A stretch of 64,000 bases of DNA from Bacillus dicomae (GTDB taxonomy: Bacteria; Bacillota; Bacilli; Bacillales; Bacillaceae_G). The notes below the pieces were generated by a model that had not been told where the DNA came from, did not search any database, and saw only the letters and a program-made list of their open reading frames with translations. The DNA is taken from NCBI RefSeq assembly GCF_006494425.1, contig NZ_VHIV01000005.1, positions 159,481-223,480 on the forward strand, written 5' to 3'. A program made the translations under genes and the position numbers. This document shows positions 15,814 to 25,013 of this stretch, piece by piece. Each line of letters opens with the position of its first letter. The first letter of the stretch is position 1.

Positions 15814-18800
15814 ATGGATAAAAAAGTATCTGCCATTCCTCAGCCGAAAACATATGGATTGCTGGGGAATCTCCCATTAATCGATAAAGATAAACCAACC
15901 TTATCTTTTATCAAGATAGCGGAAGAGTATGGTCCTATTTTTCAAATTCAAACTTTAAGTGATACGATCATTGTCGTTTCTGGACATGAATTGGTAGCAG
16001 AAGTCTGTGATGAAACACGGTTCGATAAAAGTATAGATGGTGCTTTAGCGAAAGTTCGCGCCTTTGCTGGAGACGGATTATTTACAAGCGAGACTCACGA
16101 GCCTAACTGGAAAAAAGCTCATAATATTTTGATGCCTACATTCAGCCAACGGGCAATGAAAGATTACCATGCCATGATGGTCGATATTGCTGTACAACTC
16201 GTTCAAAAATGGGCAAGACTGAATCCGAATGAAAACGTAGATGTTCCAGAGGATATGACGCGTCTTACATTAGATACAATTGGTCTATGTGGTTTTAATT
16301 ATCGATTTAATAGCTTTTATCGTGAGACCCCTCATCCTTTTATCACGAGCATGAGCCGTGCTCTAGATGAGGCGATGCACCAATTGCAGAGGCTAGATAT
16401 AGAAGATAAACTCATGTGGAGAACGAAACGTCAATTTCAACATGATATCCAATCTATGTTTTCTTTAGTAGATAATATTATTGCTGAACGTAAAAGTAGT
16501 GGGAATCAGGAAGAAAATGATTTACTTTCCCGTATGTTAAATGTGCCAGATCCGGAAACTGGTGAAAAATTAGATGATGAAAATATTCGTTTTCAAATTA
16601 TCACTTTTTTAATAGCTGGGCATGAAACAACAAGTGGATTGTTGTCTTTTGCAATCTATTTTTTATTAAAGAATCCAGATAAATTGAAAAAAGCCTATGA
16701 AGAAGTAGACCGAGTTTTGACAGATCCTACTCCAACATACCAACAAGTTATGAAACTTAAGTATATACGGATGATTTTAAATGAATCACTACGTCTATGG
16801 CCTACTGCTCCAGCATTCAGTCTCTATGCAAAAGAAGATACAGTAATTGGTGGGAAATACCCAATTAAGAAAGGCGAAGATCGTATTTCTGTTCTTATTC
16901 CACAGTTACATAGGGATAAAGACGCGTGGGGAGACAACGTGGAAGAATTCCAACCTGAACGATTTGAAGAGCTAGATAAGGTTCCTCATCACGCTTATAA
17001 GCCATTTGGAAATGGTCAACGAGCATGTATCGGTATGCAGTTTGCACTTCATGAAGCTACACTCGTAATGGGAATGCTTCTTCAACATTTTGAATTCATT
17101 GATTATGAAGACTATCAGCTGGATGTAAAACAAACATTAACGCTAAAGCCTGGTGATTTTAAAATTAGGATTATACCCCGAAATCAAACTATTAGCCATA
17201 CTACTGTTCTTGCGCCTACAGAGGAGAAACTGAAAAACCATGAAATTAAGCAGGAAGTTCAGAAGACTCCTTCTATTATTGGAGCCGATAATCTTTCGCT
17301 TCTTGTTCTGTATGGATCGGATACAGGGGTAGCAGAAGGTATTGCAAGAGAACTAGCAGATACAGCTAGTTTAGAAGGTGTTCAAACGGAAGTGGCAGCT
17401 CTTAACGATCGAATTGGAAGTCTACCGAAAGAAGGAGCGGTTCTTATTGTAACTTCTTCTTATAATGGAAAGCCACCAAGTAATGCCGGACAGTTTGTGC
17501 AGTGGCTGGAGGAATTAAAACCGGATGAGCTAAAAGGTGTTCAATACGCAGTTTTTGGTTGTGGAGATCATAATTGGGCTAGTACCTATCAGCGAATTCC
17601 AAGATATATTGATGAGCAAATGGCTCAAAAAGGAGCAACAAGATTTTCTACACGTGGAGAAGCGGATGCAAGTGGTGATTTCGAGGAACAGCTCGAGCAA
17701 TGGAAACAAAGTATGTGGTCTGATGCGATGAAGACATTTGGATTGGAACTTAACAAAAACATTGAGAAAGAACGCAGTACATTAAGTTTACAATTTGTTA
17801 GTCGTCTTGGAGGATCTCCTCTTGCACGAACATATGAAGCAGTTTATGCATCTATACTAGAAAATCGTGAACTTCAATCATCTAGCAGTGAAAGAAGCAC
17901 GCGACATATTGAAATATCCTTGCCAGAAGGCGTTACGTATCAAGAAGGTGACCATCTTGGGGTGCTGCCAATTAATAGTGAGAAAAATGTAAACCGGATT
18001 TTAAAACGCTTTGGATTAAACGGGAAGGATCAAGTCATATTGAGTGCAAGTGGGCGAAGTGTAAATCACATACCTTTAGACAGTCCTGTTCGTTTATATG
18101 ACCTTCTTAGTTATAGTGTTGAAGTGCAAGAAGCAGCTACTCGAGCACAAATACGAGAAATGGTGGCATTCACAGCATGCCCTCCTCATAAAAAGGAATT
18201 GGAATCATTATTGGAGGAAGGAGTTTATCATGAACAAATATTAAAGAAACGTATATCAATGTTGGATCTTCTTGAAAAGTATGAGGCTTGTGAAATCCGA
18301 TTTGAACGCTTTTTAGAACTTCTTCCTGCGCTCAAACCGCGTTACTATTCTATTTCAAGTTCTCCACTCGTTGCACAGGATCGTCTGAGCATTACGGTTG
18401 GTGTTGTGAATGCGCCTGCATGGAGCGGGGAAGGGACATATGAAGGAGTTGCTTCTAACTATTTAGCTCAGCGTCAAAATAAAGATGAGATTATTTGTTT
18501 CATTCGAACGCCACAATCAAACTTTCAATTACCTGAAAATCCAGAGACGCCAATTATTATGGTTGGACCAGGTACTGGAATTGCACCATTCCGTGGATTC
18601 TTGCAAGCACGTCGCGTTCAAAATCAAAAAGGTATGAACTTAGGAGAAGCACATCTATACTTTGGTTGTCGTCATCCTGAAAAGGATTATCTCTATCGTA
18701 CAGAACTAGAAAATGATGAAAGAGATGGGTTAATCTCTTTACACACAGCTTTTTCTCGCCTAGAAGGACATCCTAAAACATATGTACAGCATGTAATAAA

Positions 18801-19011
18801 AGAAGATAGAATCAATTTAATTTCGTTGTTAGATAATGGAGCGCATCTTTATATATGTGGTGATGGAAGTAAAATGGCTCCTGACGTAGAAGATACTCTT
18901 TGTCAAGCATATCAAGAAATTCACGAAGTCAGTGAACAAGAAGCAAGGGATTGGTTGAATCGTGTGCAAGATGAAGGGCGATATGGAAAAGATGTTTGGG
19001 CTGGTATATGA
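15814..19011 (+). CDS. Self-sufficient cytochrome P450 / NADPH-P450 reductase fusion (CYP102A type)
   Basis: It hydroxylates fatty acids with electrons passed from NADPH through FAD and FMN to haem in one soluble polypeptide of 1065 residues, the normal CYP102A length. The P450 domain covers about residues 1-470: oxygen-activating AGHETTS at 268-274, ExxR in ESLR, and haem ligand Cys405 in [10 protein letters not shown]. The flavodoxin-like FMN domain starts at [14 protein letters not shown]. The FAD domain has RYYSISSSP and the NADPH site [12 protein letters not shown]; the protein ends DVWAGI. The start at MDKKVSA follows AAAGGGTG. The family is known to be induced by fatty acids through a TetR-type repressor, which is not adjacent here. 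Confidence 0.95.
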   Translation: MDKKVSAIPQPKTYGLLGNLPLIDKDKPTLSFIKIAEEYGPIFQIQTLSDTIIVVSGHELVAEVCDETRFDKSIDGALAKVRAFAGDGLFTSETHEPNWKKAHNILMPTFSQRAMKDYHAMMVDIAVQLVQKWARLNPNENVDVPEDMTRLTLDTIGLCGFNYRFNSFYRETPHPFITSMSRALDEAMHQLQRLDIEDKLMWRTKRQFQHDIQSMFSLVDNIIAERKSSGNQEENDLLSRMLNVPDPETGEKLDDENIRFQIITFLIAGHETTSGLLSFAIYFLLKNPDKLKKAYEEVDRVLTDPTPTYQQVMKLKYIRMILNESLRLWPTAPAFSLYAKEDTVIGGKYPIKKGEDRISVLIPQLHRDKDAWGDNVEEFQPERFEELDKVPHHAYKPFGNGQRACIGMQFALHEATLVMGMLLQHFEFIDYEDYQLDVKQTLTLKPGDFKIRIIPRNQTISHTTVLAPTEEKLKNHEIKQEVQKTPSIIGADNLSLLVLYGSDTGVAEGIARELADTASLEGVQTEVAALNDRIGSLPKEGAVLIVTSSYNGKPPSNAGQFVQWLEELKPDELKGVQYAVFGCGDHNWASTYQRIPRYIDEQMAQKGATRFSTRGEADASGDFEEQLEQWKQSMWSDAMKTFGLELNKNIEKERSTLSLQFVSRLGGSPLARTYEAVYASILENRELQSSSSERSTRHIEISLPEGVTYQEGDHLGVLPINSEKNVNRILKRFGLNGKDQVILSASGRSVNHIPLDSPVRLYDLLSYSVEVQEAATRAQIREMVAFTACPPHKKELESLLEEGVYHEQILKKRISMLDLLEKYEACEIRFERFLELLPALKPRYYSISSSPLVAQDRLSITVGVVNAPAWSGEGTYEGVASNYLAQRQNKDEIICFIRTPQSNFQLPENPETPIIMVGPGTGIAPFRGFLQARRVQNQKGMNLGEAHLYFGCRHPEKDYLYRTELENDERDGLISLHTAFSRLEGHPKTYVQHVIKEDRINLISLLDNGAHLYICGDGSKMAPDVEDTLCQAYQEIHEVSEQEARDWLNRVQDEGRYGKDVWAGI

Positions 19012-19079
19012 ATGTTTCTTAATTAGATAAGTAATATGTAACGAATGAACTTCTTTCGAATAAGTGAATAATTTATTTA

Positions 19080-19116
19080 TAAAAATCCCGTATTTTATAT
19101 TCAATACGGGATTTTC
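19080..19116. terminator. Terminator after the P450 gene
   Basis: AAAAATCCCGTATT pairs with AATACGGGATTTT. Confidence 0.9.
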
Positions 19117-19167
19117 TTATTTTTAATAAGCTGGACTCATACTGTAGAAAAATAAGAGGTAATTCAT

Positions 19168-19263
19168 TTGACAATTAAAATGACCTACTATAATATATAT
19201 GCCATAGCATATAATTAATAAAATGAATACATTCACTGTGAATAATTGACTGGTATGCTATAC
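19168..19263 (+). promoter_or_regulatory. Promoter and MarR operators upstream of the MarR gene
   Basis: TTGACA (19168-19173) and TAATAT (19191-19196) are spaced 17 bp and form a sigma-A type promoter. Directly overlapping the start region is the palindrome TATATGCCATAGCATATA (19196-19213). A second, weaker site, GTATGCTATAC, lies at 19253-19263. The same box recurs twice downstream, before the DoxX gene. Binding by the adjacent MarR protein is inference. Confidence 0.75.
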
Positions 19264-19294
19264 TCTTTTATATATTAATTTATAGAGGTGATAC

Positions 19295-19714
19295 ATGAAC
19301 TTACATGATTTAATAGGCTATCTTGTTCATCGTACTGATGTGAAAATGACCAATTATTTTACGAAGAAATTAAAACCTTTTGGAGTTACCCCAGAGCAGT
19401 GGGGGATTATTAGTGTTCTTTGTAGCCAAAGAGCCACTACTCAAAAAGAGTTAGCAGAAGCGATTGATAAAGATCAAACTACCGTTGTAAGAATGATACA
19501 GTCAATGGAGAGAAAAGGGATTGTAAAGAAGGCTTTGAATGACCAAGATAGGCGTTCACATAACCTTTTTTTAACTGAAAAAGGTGACGAGTTAAAGAAA
19601 ACAATCTTGCCTGTCGTGACAGACGCTCACCATTTCGTTACGAGTAATTTGAGCGAAGAAGAGATTAAAGTATTACAATCATTATTAAACAAATTGTATG
19701 ATACACGCTATTAA
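19295..19714 (+). CDS. MarR-family transcriptional regulator
   Basis: The 139-residue protein has the MarR winged-helix layout: an N-terminal dimerisation helix (DLIGYLVHRTDVKMTNYF), recognition helices in TTQKELAEAIDKDQTTVVRMIQSMERKG at about residues 49-76, and the wing RRSHNLFLTEKG. It probably represses its own promoter and the downstream DoxX/YdhR genes, since matching TATGC-TATA-GCATA palindromes lie before both. No redox-sensing Cys is conserved in the N-terminal helix, so a small-molecule ligand is more likely than thiol oxidation. Confidence 0.85.
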   Translation: MNLHDLIGYLVHRTDVKMTNYFTKKLKPFGVTPEQWGIISVLCSQRATTQKELAEAIDKDQTTVVRMIQSMERKGIVKKALNDQDRRSHNLFLTEKGDELKKTILPVVTDAHHFVTSNLSEEEIKVLQSLLNKLYDTRY

Positions 19715-19719
19715 TATTT

Positions 19720-19757
19720 GTTCCTTATTGATGCTATTCATAAGGAACAAACTTTGT
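19720..19757 (+). terminator. Terminator after MarR gene
   Basis: TTGTTCCTTAT pairs with ATAAGGAACAA, followed by a T-rich stretch. Confidence 0.75.
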
Positions 19758-19768
19758 TTTAGGTATTA

Positions 19769-19786
19769 TATATGCTATAGCATATA
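19769..19786. promoter_or_regulatory. Perfect MarR-type operator
   Basis: TATATGCTATAGCATATA is an exact 18 bp palindrome, the best copy of the box seen upstream of the MarR gene. Confidence 0.75.
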
Positions 19787-19881
19787 ATTCTGTTTTAAGG
19801 AATGGTGGAGATATCTTTATTTTGTATGATATTTGATTCAGGATTACGTTTTTTCCTAGTACCAGTCAAAATTCCGTATTG

Positions 19882-19899
19882 TATATGCTATAGCATGTA
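19882..19899. promoter_or_regulatory. MarR-type operator, copy before the DoxX gene
   Basis: TATATGCTATAGCATGTA differs by one base from the perfect palindrome at 19769 and lies 25 bases before the DoxX start. Confidence 0.75.
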
Positions 19900-19924
19900 A
19901 ATGTATTAAATAAATAAGAAAGAT

Positions 19925-20278
19925 GTGATTGTTATTTTAATATTAATCAATGTAGTAAAAGTTGTATTGTTTCTATTCTTTTTAATGACAGGAACGAAAA
20001 TTATATCTGGGAAAATGGCAGATGAGTTTAAGCGATTTGGTTTACCTTCGTTTTTTAATTTCTTAACTGGAGCTTTTGAGATTGTAGGAGCGATTGGAAT
20101 GTTGATAGGAATTTGGTACCCAATGGCAGCTTTATTAGCAGGATTGCTGTTAGGTGGTACGATGCTTGCAGCTGCATTAACTCTTATTGTACTAGCGAGA
20201 GATCCCTTTAAGAAAGCAATACCTGCGCTTGTTTTGTTTGTCCTTAGTTTAGGAGTAAGTTTGTATCATATTTTTTAA
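19925..20278 (+). CDS. DoxX-family membrane protein
   Basis: The 117-residue protein has four hydrophobic segments and the DoxX pattern: FFLMTGTKIISG near residue 20, then FGLPSFFNFLTGAFEIVGAIGMLIG. The family includes quinone or thiol-linked membrane proteins often next to MarR or nitroreductase genes. The start is a GTG with only a weak AGAAAG site. Two MarR-type boxes lie in the 150 bases upstream, so control by the neighbouring MarR protein is likely. The YdhR gene follows at 176 bases. Confidence 0.78.
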   Translation: MIVILILINVVKVVLFLFFLMTGTKIISGKMADEFKRFGLPSFFNFLTGAFEIVGAIGMLIGIWYPMAALLAGLLLGGTMLAAALTLIVLARDPFKKAIPALVLFVLSLGVSLYHIF

Positions 20279-20454
20279 ACGTAACCTAAATCCGTTAAAC
20301 TTACTATTGTTTTGTGATTATGTTACAAATAGGGGGATTCTCAAATTAGTGCTTGAATAATAATAGCAATACGAATTTAGACATTACGATCATTCGAATC
20401 ATAATCAGTAAAAGAATGGGAAGAATTTTATATTAAAAATAGGAGTGAGTAAAG

Positions 20455-20760
20455 ATGGCATATTTATTACAAGTTGATTTTCCGTTTGAAGGTCCTTTTG
20501 GTGAAGAAATGGAAAAAGGATTTTGGGATTTAGCAAAAAGTATTAACGAAGAAGAAGGATTCCACTGGAAAATATGGACTGAGAATGAAGAAACAAAAGA
20601 AGCTGGAGGCATCTATGTATTTGAAGAAAAACAAGATGCTGAAAAATATGCTGAAATGCACAAGAACAGACTTGAAGCAGCTGGTGTTAAAGATATGAGA
20701 GTAAGAATTTTTAACATTAATGAAAAGTTAACGGAACTGAATCGTGGTTATACGAAATAA
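20455..20760 (+). CDS. YdhR-type monooxygenase-like protein
   Basis: The 101-residue protein has the ferredoxin-like ABM fold signature of YdhR: an N-terminal strand YLLQVDFPFEGPF, then GFHWKIWTENEETKEAGGIYVFEEKQDAEKYAEMHKNRL. YdhR proteins are small cofactor-free putative monooxygenases. AGGAGTGAG precedes the ATG. Its place after the MarR and DoxX genes suggests a shared response to quinones or aromatic compounds, which is inference. A terminator follows. Confidence 0.8.
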   Translation: MAYLLQVDFPFEGPFGEEMEKGFWDLAKSINEEEGFHWKIWTENEETKEAGGIYVFEEKQDAEKYAEMHKNRLEAAGVKDMRVRIFNINEKLTELNRGYTK

Positions 20761-20783
20761 TTCCAGCAGTCGGAGCAAGCTTA

Positions 20784-20813
20784 AAAAGGAGGGGATAATC
20801 CCCTTCTTTTTTT
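20784..20813 (+). terminator. Terminator after the YdhR gene
   Basis: AAGGAGGGGATAATCCCCTTC is followed by eight T residues. Confidence 0.85.
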
Positions 20814-20878
20814 ATTTTTAAATTGATGGTGAGGGGACTTGCACAAAAAAATCCTTCGCAAAATTTGTGAGAGAAAAG

Positions 20879-20916
20879 GAGAGATAAAGGTATTTTAACC
20901 TTATCTCTCTTTTTCT
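20879..20916. terminator. Second hairpin with T run
   Basis: AGAGATAAAGG pairs with CCTTATCTCT around a TATTTTAA loop and is followed by TTTTTC. Between the two hairpins, TTGATGGTGAGGGG at 20822-20837 loosely resembles the palindromic repeat arm. Confidence 0.7.
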
Positions 20917-20984
20917 ATATTAATTTATTTTCAGGTAAGGAGTTGATTAGTTATTACTATTTATAAGAACGTGAAGAAGTGTTG

Positions 20985-21128
20985 ATGCCAGTTGGAACTG
21001 TTGTAAAGGTTGAGGGGGGAATCCAAGGAAATATCAGAGATGTGCATGATGATTTGGCGCAGGGTTATGAATCCATCTTCTATGAAATTGTGGGATTATA
21101 TAAGCATTTATTATCCTGGAGATTTTAA
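20985..21128 (+). pseudogene. Short ORF, probable gene remnant (47 aa)
   Basis: The frame MPVGTVVKVEGGIQGN...GYESIFYEIVGLYKHLLSWRF is protein-like but has no ribosome binding site and no recognisable complete domain. It lies between a terminator and the leader of the serine hydrolase gene. It may be the tail of a deleted gene. Confidence 0.35.
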
Positions 21129-21143
21129 AATAAAACCTACCTA

Positions 21144-21366
21144 ATTATAGAAGTGATTTGAACGTAAGGAAATTGTAAGAAATGCATAAGAAAAAAGAAA
21201 TTTTTATTGTGTAGGATACAAATATAAAGAAGCGCAAAAGAGGGAGGATAAATAGGATTTATTTATACGAAAACCAAACTAGTAATAAGCGCATTCTAAA
21301 TAAAAAAATCATTTATGGTACGAACGTACATGTGAAAAAAAGAGGTTTTACCGTTTGTTACGACAG
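21144..21366 (+). promoter_or_regulatory. Promoter/leader shared with the second serine hydrolase, three 11-bp-spaced boxes
   Basis: This stretch is homologous to 55711-55932. It carries GTAAG at 21164, GTAAG at 21175 and ATAAG at 21186, exactly 11 bp apart, then TAGGAT at 21212-21217 as a -10. That layout is typical of an OmpR-family activator bound at tandem direct repeats near -35. After it, an open frame from 21257 to 21487 encodes YENQTSNKRILNKKIIYGTN then VHVKKRGFTVCYD, but it has no normal start codon and overlaps the hydrolase start. It aligns with the short frame at 55832-55927. Confidence 0.7.
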
Positions 21367-21459
21367 TATGGATAAAGCCAGAATAGTAGTTTATGTGATG
21401 TTTGTAATTGAACAATTAAAAGATGAAATCGATCATTTATCTAAGGAGGAATTTTTCTT

Positions 21460-23535
21460 ATGGAAAATAAATTATCTGGAGTGTTAGCCGCTACCTTAGC
21501 TCTAACGATGAGCCTACCAACAGGAGCGATAGCGTCTTCTAGCAGTAAGACTCCGGTTGTATCTAGTCAAGAAGTTGCTAGCAAAGATTTGGAGAAGATT
21601 GCTGCAGAGAACGCTGAATTGCTCACGAAGTCCTATGAGACAACTAGTGTACAGTATGCGCTGATTGATAATGGTAAACTTATTTTGTCGGGGCAGACAG
21701 GTAAGAACGACATAGAAGGGAAAGAACCACTAACTAAAGATACTCTATACGGAATTGGTTCAACCAGTAAAGTATATACGGCTGCGGCTGTTATGAAACT
21801 AGTAGACGAAGGAAAAGTTGATTTGGATGCTCCTGTTGCCCGCTATATTCCTGATTTCAAAATGAAAGATAAACGATATAAGCGCATTACACCGCGTATG
21901 CTGTTGAATCATTCCTCGGGTTTGCAAGGTTCGACGTTCAATAATGCATTTTTATTTAAAGATAATGATGCTTATGCCCATGATATCTTGTTGCAACAAT
22001 TGTCCAACCAAAACTTGAAGGCAGACCCTGGCGCGTTCTCAGTATACTGTAATGACGGTTTTACGCTGGCTGAGATTTTGGTAGAAAGAGTCAGCGGTAT
22101 GAGTTTTACTGAATTTCTACATCAAAAGTTTATAGAGCCGTTAAAACTGAATCATACGATAACATCGCAAGACAAATGGGAAGACGAAAAGCGGGCTGGA
22201 CAGTATTCTCCGACATACCAGGGACAGCTTCCAAGTGAAATGGTAAATCTGATTGGTACTGGAGGAATCTCTTCTACTGCAGAAGATGTGGTGCGATTCT
22301 CACAAATATTTATGGGACAGGGAAAAGAAATTCTCTCTAATAAAGCAGTCAAGGCGATGGAACAAGAAGAATATAAAAAAGGAATGTGGCCGGGAGATAG
22401 CGGAAATGTGTTCAACTATGGTCTTGGCTGGGATAGTGTGAAACTATACCCATTCAGTGAATATGGGATAAAAGCGTTGACTAAGGGTGGGGATACGATA
22501 CTGCAACATGCTACATTGGTCGTGCTTCCCGAACAGAAGATGGCAGCAGCTGTATTGTCCTCCGGCGGCAGCAGCATGACAAATCAACTGTTGGCAAACA
22601 AATTACTGCTAGCTAGGCTTAAAGAGAAAGGAACAATTAAGGATATAAAACCAGATAAATCTTTCGGCAAACCAGTCAAGGCTAAAGTGCCTCAAGACGT
22701 GGTAAAAAAAGCGGGTTTTTATGGAAATAGCCGCAGCCATTTCAAAATAGAAATTACGAAGAAGGGAGAACTGTTTTTACCAACTAAACCGGAAGAAAAA
22801 TATGTATATACGGCGGATGGAAGCTTTATAAATGAGAAGGGTACCTCCAAACTTAACTTCGTCACTGAGAAAAATGGAAAAGTTTATTTGAGAGAGAGCG
22901 CATATGAGTTATCGCCGGGATTGGGGCAAACTGTGCTGACTCAATATTTAGCCCAAAAATTAGAAAACAATGTGTTACCGAAGAAAACAGCTGCTGCATG
23001 GGCGAAGCGTGAGGGTGGCAAGTTCTACCTCGTTAACGAAAAATTTAATTCTATGAACTATCTAGGACAACTAATGCCTCTTAACACACAAATTACGATC
23101 AAGGATGGGTATTGGGACGGCAAAAAAATTACAGGTCCGAATACGGCGACGCATCAAATTCAGATTCCTGTGATGTATGGGCGGGATACGACGGAAGCTC
23201 ATTTTTATACAGAGAATGGTACTGAATATATGGAGATGGCCAGCTTTTTATACGTCAGTGAATCTAACGTAAAATCCCTTGATGCAGGTCAATTATCGAA
23301 AGTTACACTGCAAGAAAATGGGCATGCCAAATGGTTTACGATTCCGCAAACGGCAGCAGGGAAAACGATGACTGTGGAGTTGCCATCAGGAAGTTCATTC
23401 GCGGTGTATGATGAAAATGGAGTATGCGTCAATTTTAGCGTTGTTAGTGATAATAAAAAAGTGAAACTACCAGAGAACGGGACGGTTGTATTTGCTGGCG
23501 CACCGAACTCCGAATTTACAGTCGCATTGAACTAG
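21460..23535 (+). CDS. Secreted class C beta-lactamase-like serine hydrolase (PBP4*-type), 691 aa
   Basis: A strong AAGGAGGA site precedes the start. The N-terminus is a signal peptide, with likely cleavage near AIA-SSS at about residue 26. The class C / DD-peptidase fold follows: Ser101-x-x-Lys104 in GSTSK, a Tyr-x-Asn motif in VYCNDG at about residue 193, and a KGGD triad element near 345. Residues beyond about 400 form an extra C-terminal region of unknown fold, common in large Bacillus serine hydrolases. The protein should act on cell-wall or D-amino-acid peptides outside the cell. Promoter boxes shared with the gene at 56082 suggest co-regulation. Confidence 0.85.
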   Translation: MENKLSGVLAATLALTMSLPTGAIASSSSKTPVVSSQEVASKDLEKIAAENAELLTKSYETTSVQYALIDNGKLILSGQTGKNDIEGKEPLTKDTLYGIGSTSKVYTAAAVMKLVDEGKVDLDAPVARYIPDFKMKDKRYKRITPRMLLNHSSGLQGSTFNNAFLFKDNDAYAHDILLQQLSNQNLKADPGAFSVYCNDGFTLAEILVERVSGMSFTEFLHQKFIEPLKLNHTITSQDKWEDEKRAGQYSPTYQGQLPSEMVNLIGTGGISSTAEDVVRFSQIFMGQGKEILSNKAVKAMEQEEYKKGMWPGDSGNVFNYGLGWDSVKLYPFSEYGIKALTKGGDTILQHATLVVLPEQKMAAAVLSSGGSSMTNQLLANKLLLARLKEKGTIKDIKPDKSFGKPVKAKVPQDVVKKAGFYGNSRSHFKIEITKKGELFLPTKPEEKYVYTADGSFINEKGTSKLNFVTEKNGKVYLRESAYELSPGLGQTVLTQYLAQKLENNVLPKKTAAAWAKREGGKFYLVNEKFNSMNYLGQLMPLNTQITIKDGYWDGKKITGPNTATHQIQIPVMYGRDTTEAHFYTENGTEYMEMASFLYVSESNVKSLDAGQLSKVTLQENGHAKWFTIPQTAAGKTMTVELPSGSSFAVYDENGVCVNFSVVSDNKKVKLPENGTVVFAGAPNSEFTVALN

Positions 23536-23634
23536 CTACAATTCGGGATAGACTTCAATAAAACAGTGCGACATGGAAAAGATATTTTATTTATATCTTA
23601 AGTATTCCCTTAAATGATATTACACTTAAATTCT

Positions 23635-23792
23635 TAGCTTAATAGCAATGGGATAGCACCACATGCCTATCAACCTAGTAAAAATAAATATCCCAAAAAT
23701 AGTAAAATTGACATCCCTAGATTAAAAATGTAAAAAATTATTGTTTAGGGGCTGCATAAAACCTTAGTTTGATAGCGATATGGCGCTACTCA
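23635..23792. repeat. Palindromic dispersed repeat, full hairpin plus second arm
   Basis: AGCTTAATAGCAATGGGATA pairs with the CACATGCCTATCAACCTAG arm at 23659-23677. About 85 bases later a second arm, TTAGTTTGATAGCGATATGG, follows at 23764-23783. The hairpin-spacer-arm layout equals that at 54637-54784 and 63857-64000. Confidence 0.7.
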
Positions 23793-23795
23793 TAA

Positions 23796-23830
23796 AAAAA
23801 GAAATAGGAGAGAATATCCTATTTCTTTTT
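23796..23830 (-). terminator. Terminator overlapping the 3' end of the minus-strand membrane gene
   Basis: AAAAAGAAATAGGA pairs with TCCTATTTCTTTTT. Confidence 0.75.
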
Positions 23831-24136
23831 ATTAATATAATAAAATGTAATGAATAAATCGTAAGTAATGATAATAATTAGAAGTAACAAGTGTATAAGT
23901 GCATCAGTTTTTCCGTTTAGTAAAGACTTTATAAAGAAAGCCCATTCTGTTTCATGCTCTACCCAATTTCGTTGTAGTCCTAAAACCATTCCATTTATGA
24001 AATAGAGAATGCTTAATAGAATTCTTCCAATAAATAAGGCAGCTACTTTTATATTCCATTTTTTTATGAGGATTATATAGAGTAGGGGAAATAGTATAAG
24101 TACCCAAAAAACGATAATAAAGACTGTATTCATCAA
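23819..24136 (-). CDS. Membrane protein, three predicted TM segments (105 aa)
   Basis: Hydrophobic segments lie at about residues 4-23, 32-52 and 80-98, separated by a basic loop (IKKWNIK) and an acidic extracellular-type loop (QRNWVEHETEW). The C-terminus is YYINKKK. The stop codon lies inside the terminator hairpin. The gene precedes a second small membrane protein gene on the same strand. I do not recognise the family. Confidence 0.6.
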   Translation of the reverse strand: MMNTVFIIVFWVLILFPLLYIILIKKWNIKVAALFIGRILLSILYFINGMVLGLQRNWVEHETEWAFFIKSLLNGKTDALIHLLLLIIIITYDLFITFYYINKKK

Positions 24137-24197
24137 TTTCGACTCCTCATGTTGATAGTAAAGTTATTTATAACAGGAAGTATAACTCACCTATTAG

Positions 24198-24386
24198 CTA
24201 GTTCTGGGGCTCTCTAAAAAAGTTAGATGCAATGCAACAAACGATTCCGGTGATTAGAATACTATATTTCACCGTGTTACCCATGTTCTCAAATAAATTA
24301 GTTTCAATAAGCATTACAAGTCCCCAAAACAATTGACCTGCGCCAAAACCTAATAATATTTTTCCTGTTCGAGAAAATTTTTTCAT
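24198..24386 (-). CDS. Small membrane protein, two TM segments (62 aa)
   Basis: The start MKKFSRTGK is chosen because GGAGGTGG lies 6 bases upstream; a longer frame reaches 24416 without a better site. The two hydrophobic segments are GKILLGFGAGQLFWGLVMLI and VKYSILITGIVCCIASNFF. It ends 61 bases before the neighbouring minus-strand membrane gene begins, so the two are probably one unit. I do not recognise the family. Confidence 0.6.
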   Translation of the reverse strand: MKKFSRTGKILLGFGAGQLFWGLVMLIETNLFENMGNTVKYSILITGIVCCIASNFFREPQN

Positions 24387-24421
24387 GCTTTTCCACCTCC
24401 AGCGAACTAGCTCCATTAAAT

Positions 24422-24483
24422 GCCCTAATCAGTGTCGGCTAATAATCAGAGGGACACTCCCTCTGATTAAAATTTCACTTTAT
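24422..24483. repeat. Truncated bcr1-like element, right part only
   Basis: GGCTAATAATCAGAGGGACACTCC...AATTTCACTTTAT matches the right third of the elements at 2258 and 43467, with compensating changes in the hairpin (AGAGGGA/TCCCTCT). It again ends in TTTAT, and that TTTAT contains the stop codon of the VOC gene. Confidence 0.7.
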
Positions 24484-24872
24484 CTCTCCGTCTCAAAAAA
24501 CTCAATCCATTCTCCATCAGGACCAGCGAAGAATATGTAACGTGTTCCATCTGGTAATGTTTCGATTTCTTCTCCTAGTAAAAATGTTACGCCGTGTTTT
24601 TGTATTCTTTCAATTTCATCCTCTAATGAATCCACTTTAAAGCAAATATGATGTACTTTTCCTTCTGCCGGAAGAGAAGAGTTGTAACCTTCAATGAGTT
24701 CTAGTATCGTTTCCTTCGATTCTTCTACACCTAAAAAAGCTAGTTTTAAGTCTGGATTTGGATGTCCCATACGTTTAATGAGCTGTAAGCCGACTACTTC
24801 TTCATAAAATGAGATAGATGTTTCTAAGTTTGCAACCATAAGTCCGACGTGTTCAATTCTTCTAACTGGCAT
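24480..24872 (-). CDS. VOC-family protein (glyoxalase I-like)
   Basis: This is a 130-residue single VOC unit with the paired betaalphabeta-betabetabeta motifs. It starts RIEHVGLMVANLETSISFYEEVVGL with a metal-binding His at about residue 8. Later come VHHICFKVDSLE with a second His near 74 and DPDG/EWIEFFE-type ends (GPDGEWIEFFE) with Glu near 123. This His/His/Glu set suits glyoxalase I or methylmalonyl-CoA epimerase relatives. GAAGGAAT lies before the ATG. The stop codon overlaps the repeat element's TTTAT. Confidence 0.85.
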   Translation of the reverse strand: MPVRRIEHVGLMVANLETSISFYEEVVGLQLIKRMGHPNPDLKLAFLGVEESKETILELIEGYNSSLPAEGKVHHICFKVDSLEDEIERIQKHGVTFLLGEEIETLPDGTRYIFFAGPDGEWIEFFETER

Positions 24873-25013
24873 GTAGATTCCTTCTTTCTGACAATTATAT
24901 ACAATATATTATTGAAAATTAAGAAAATAAACAAGATAAAAACCTTACAAATTTTAGCGTGTTATATGGTATAGTGAGAAAGTATGTTTGGGGAGAAGGA
25001 AGGAGATTATACG

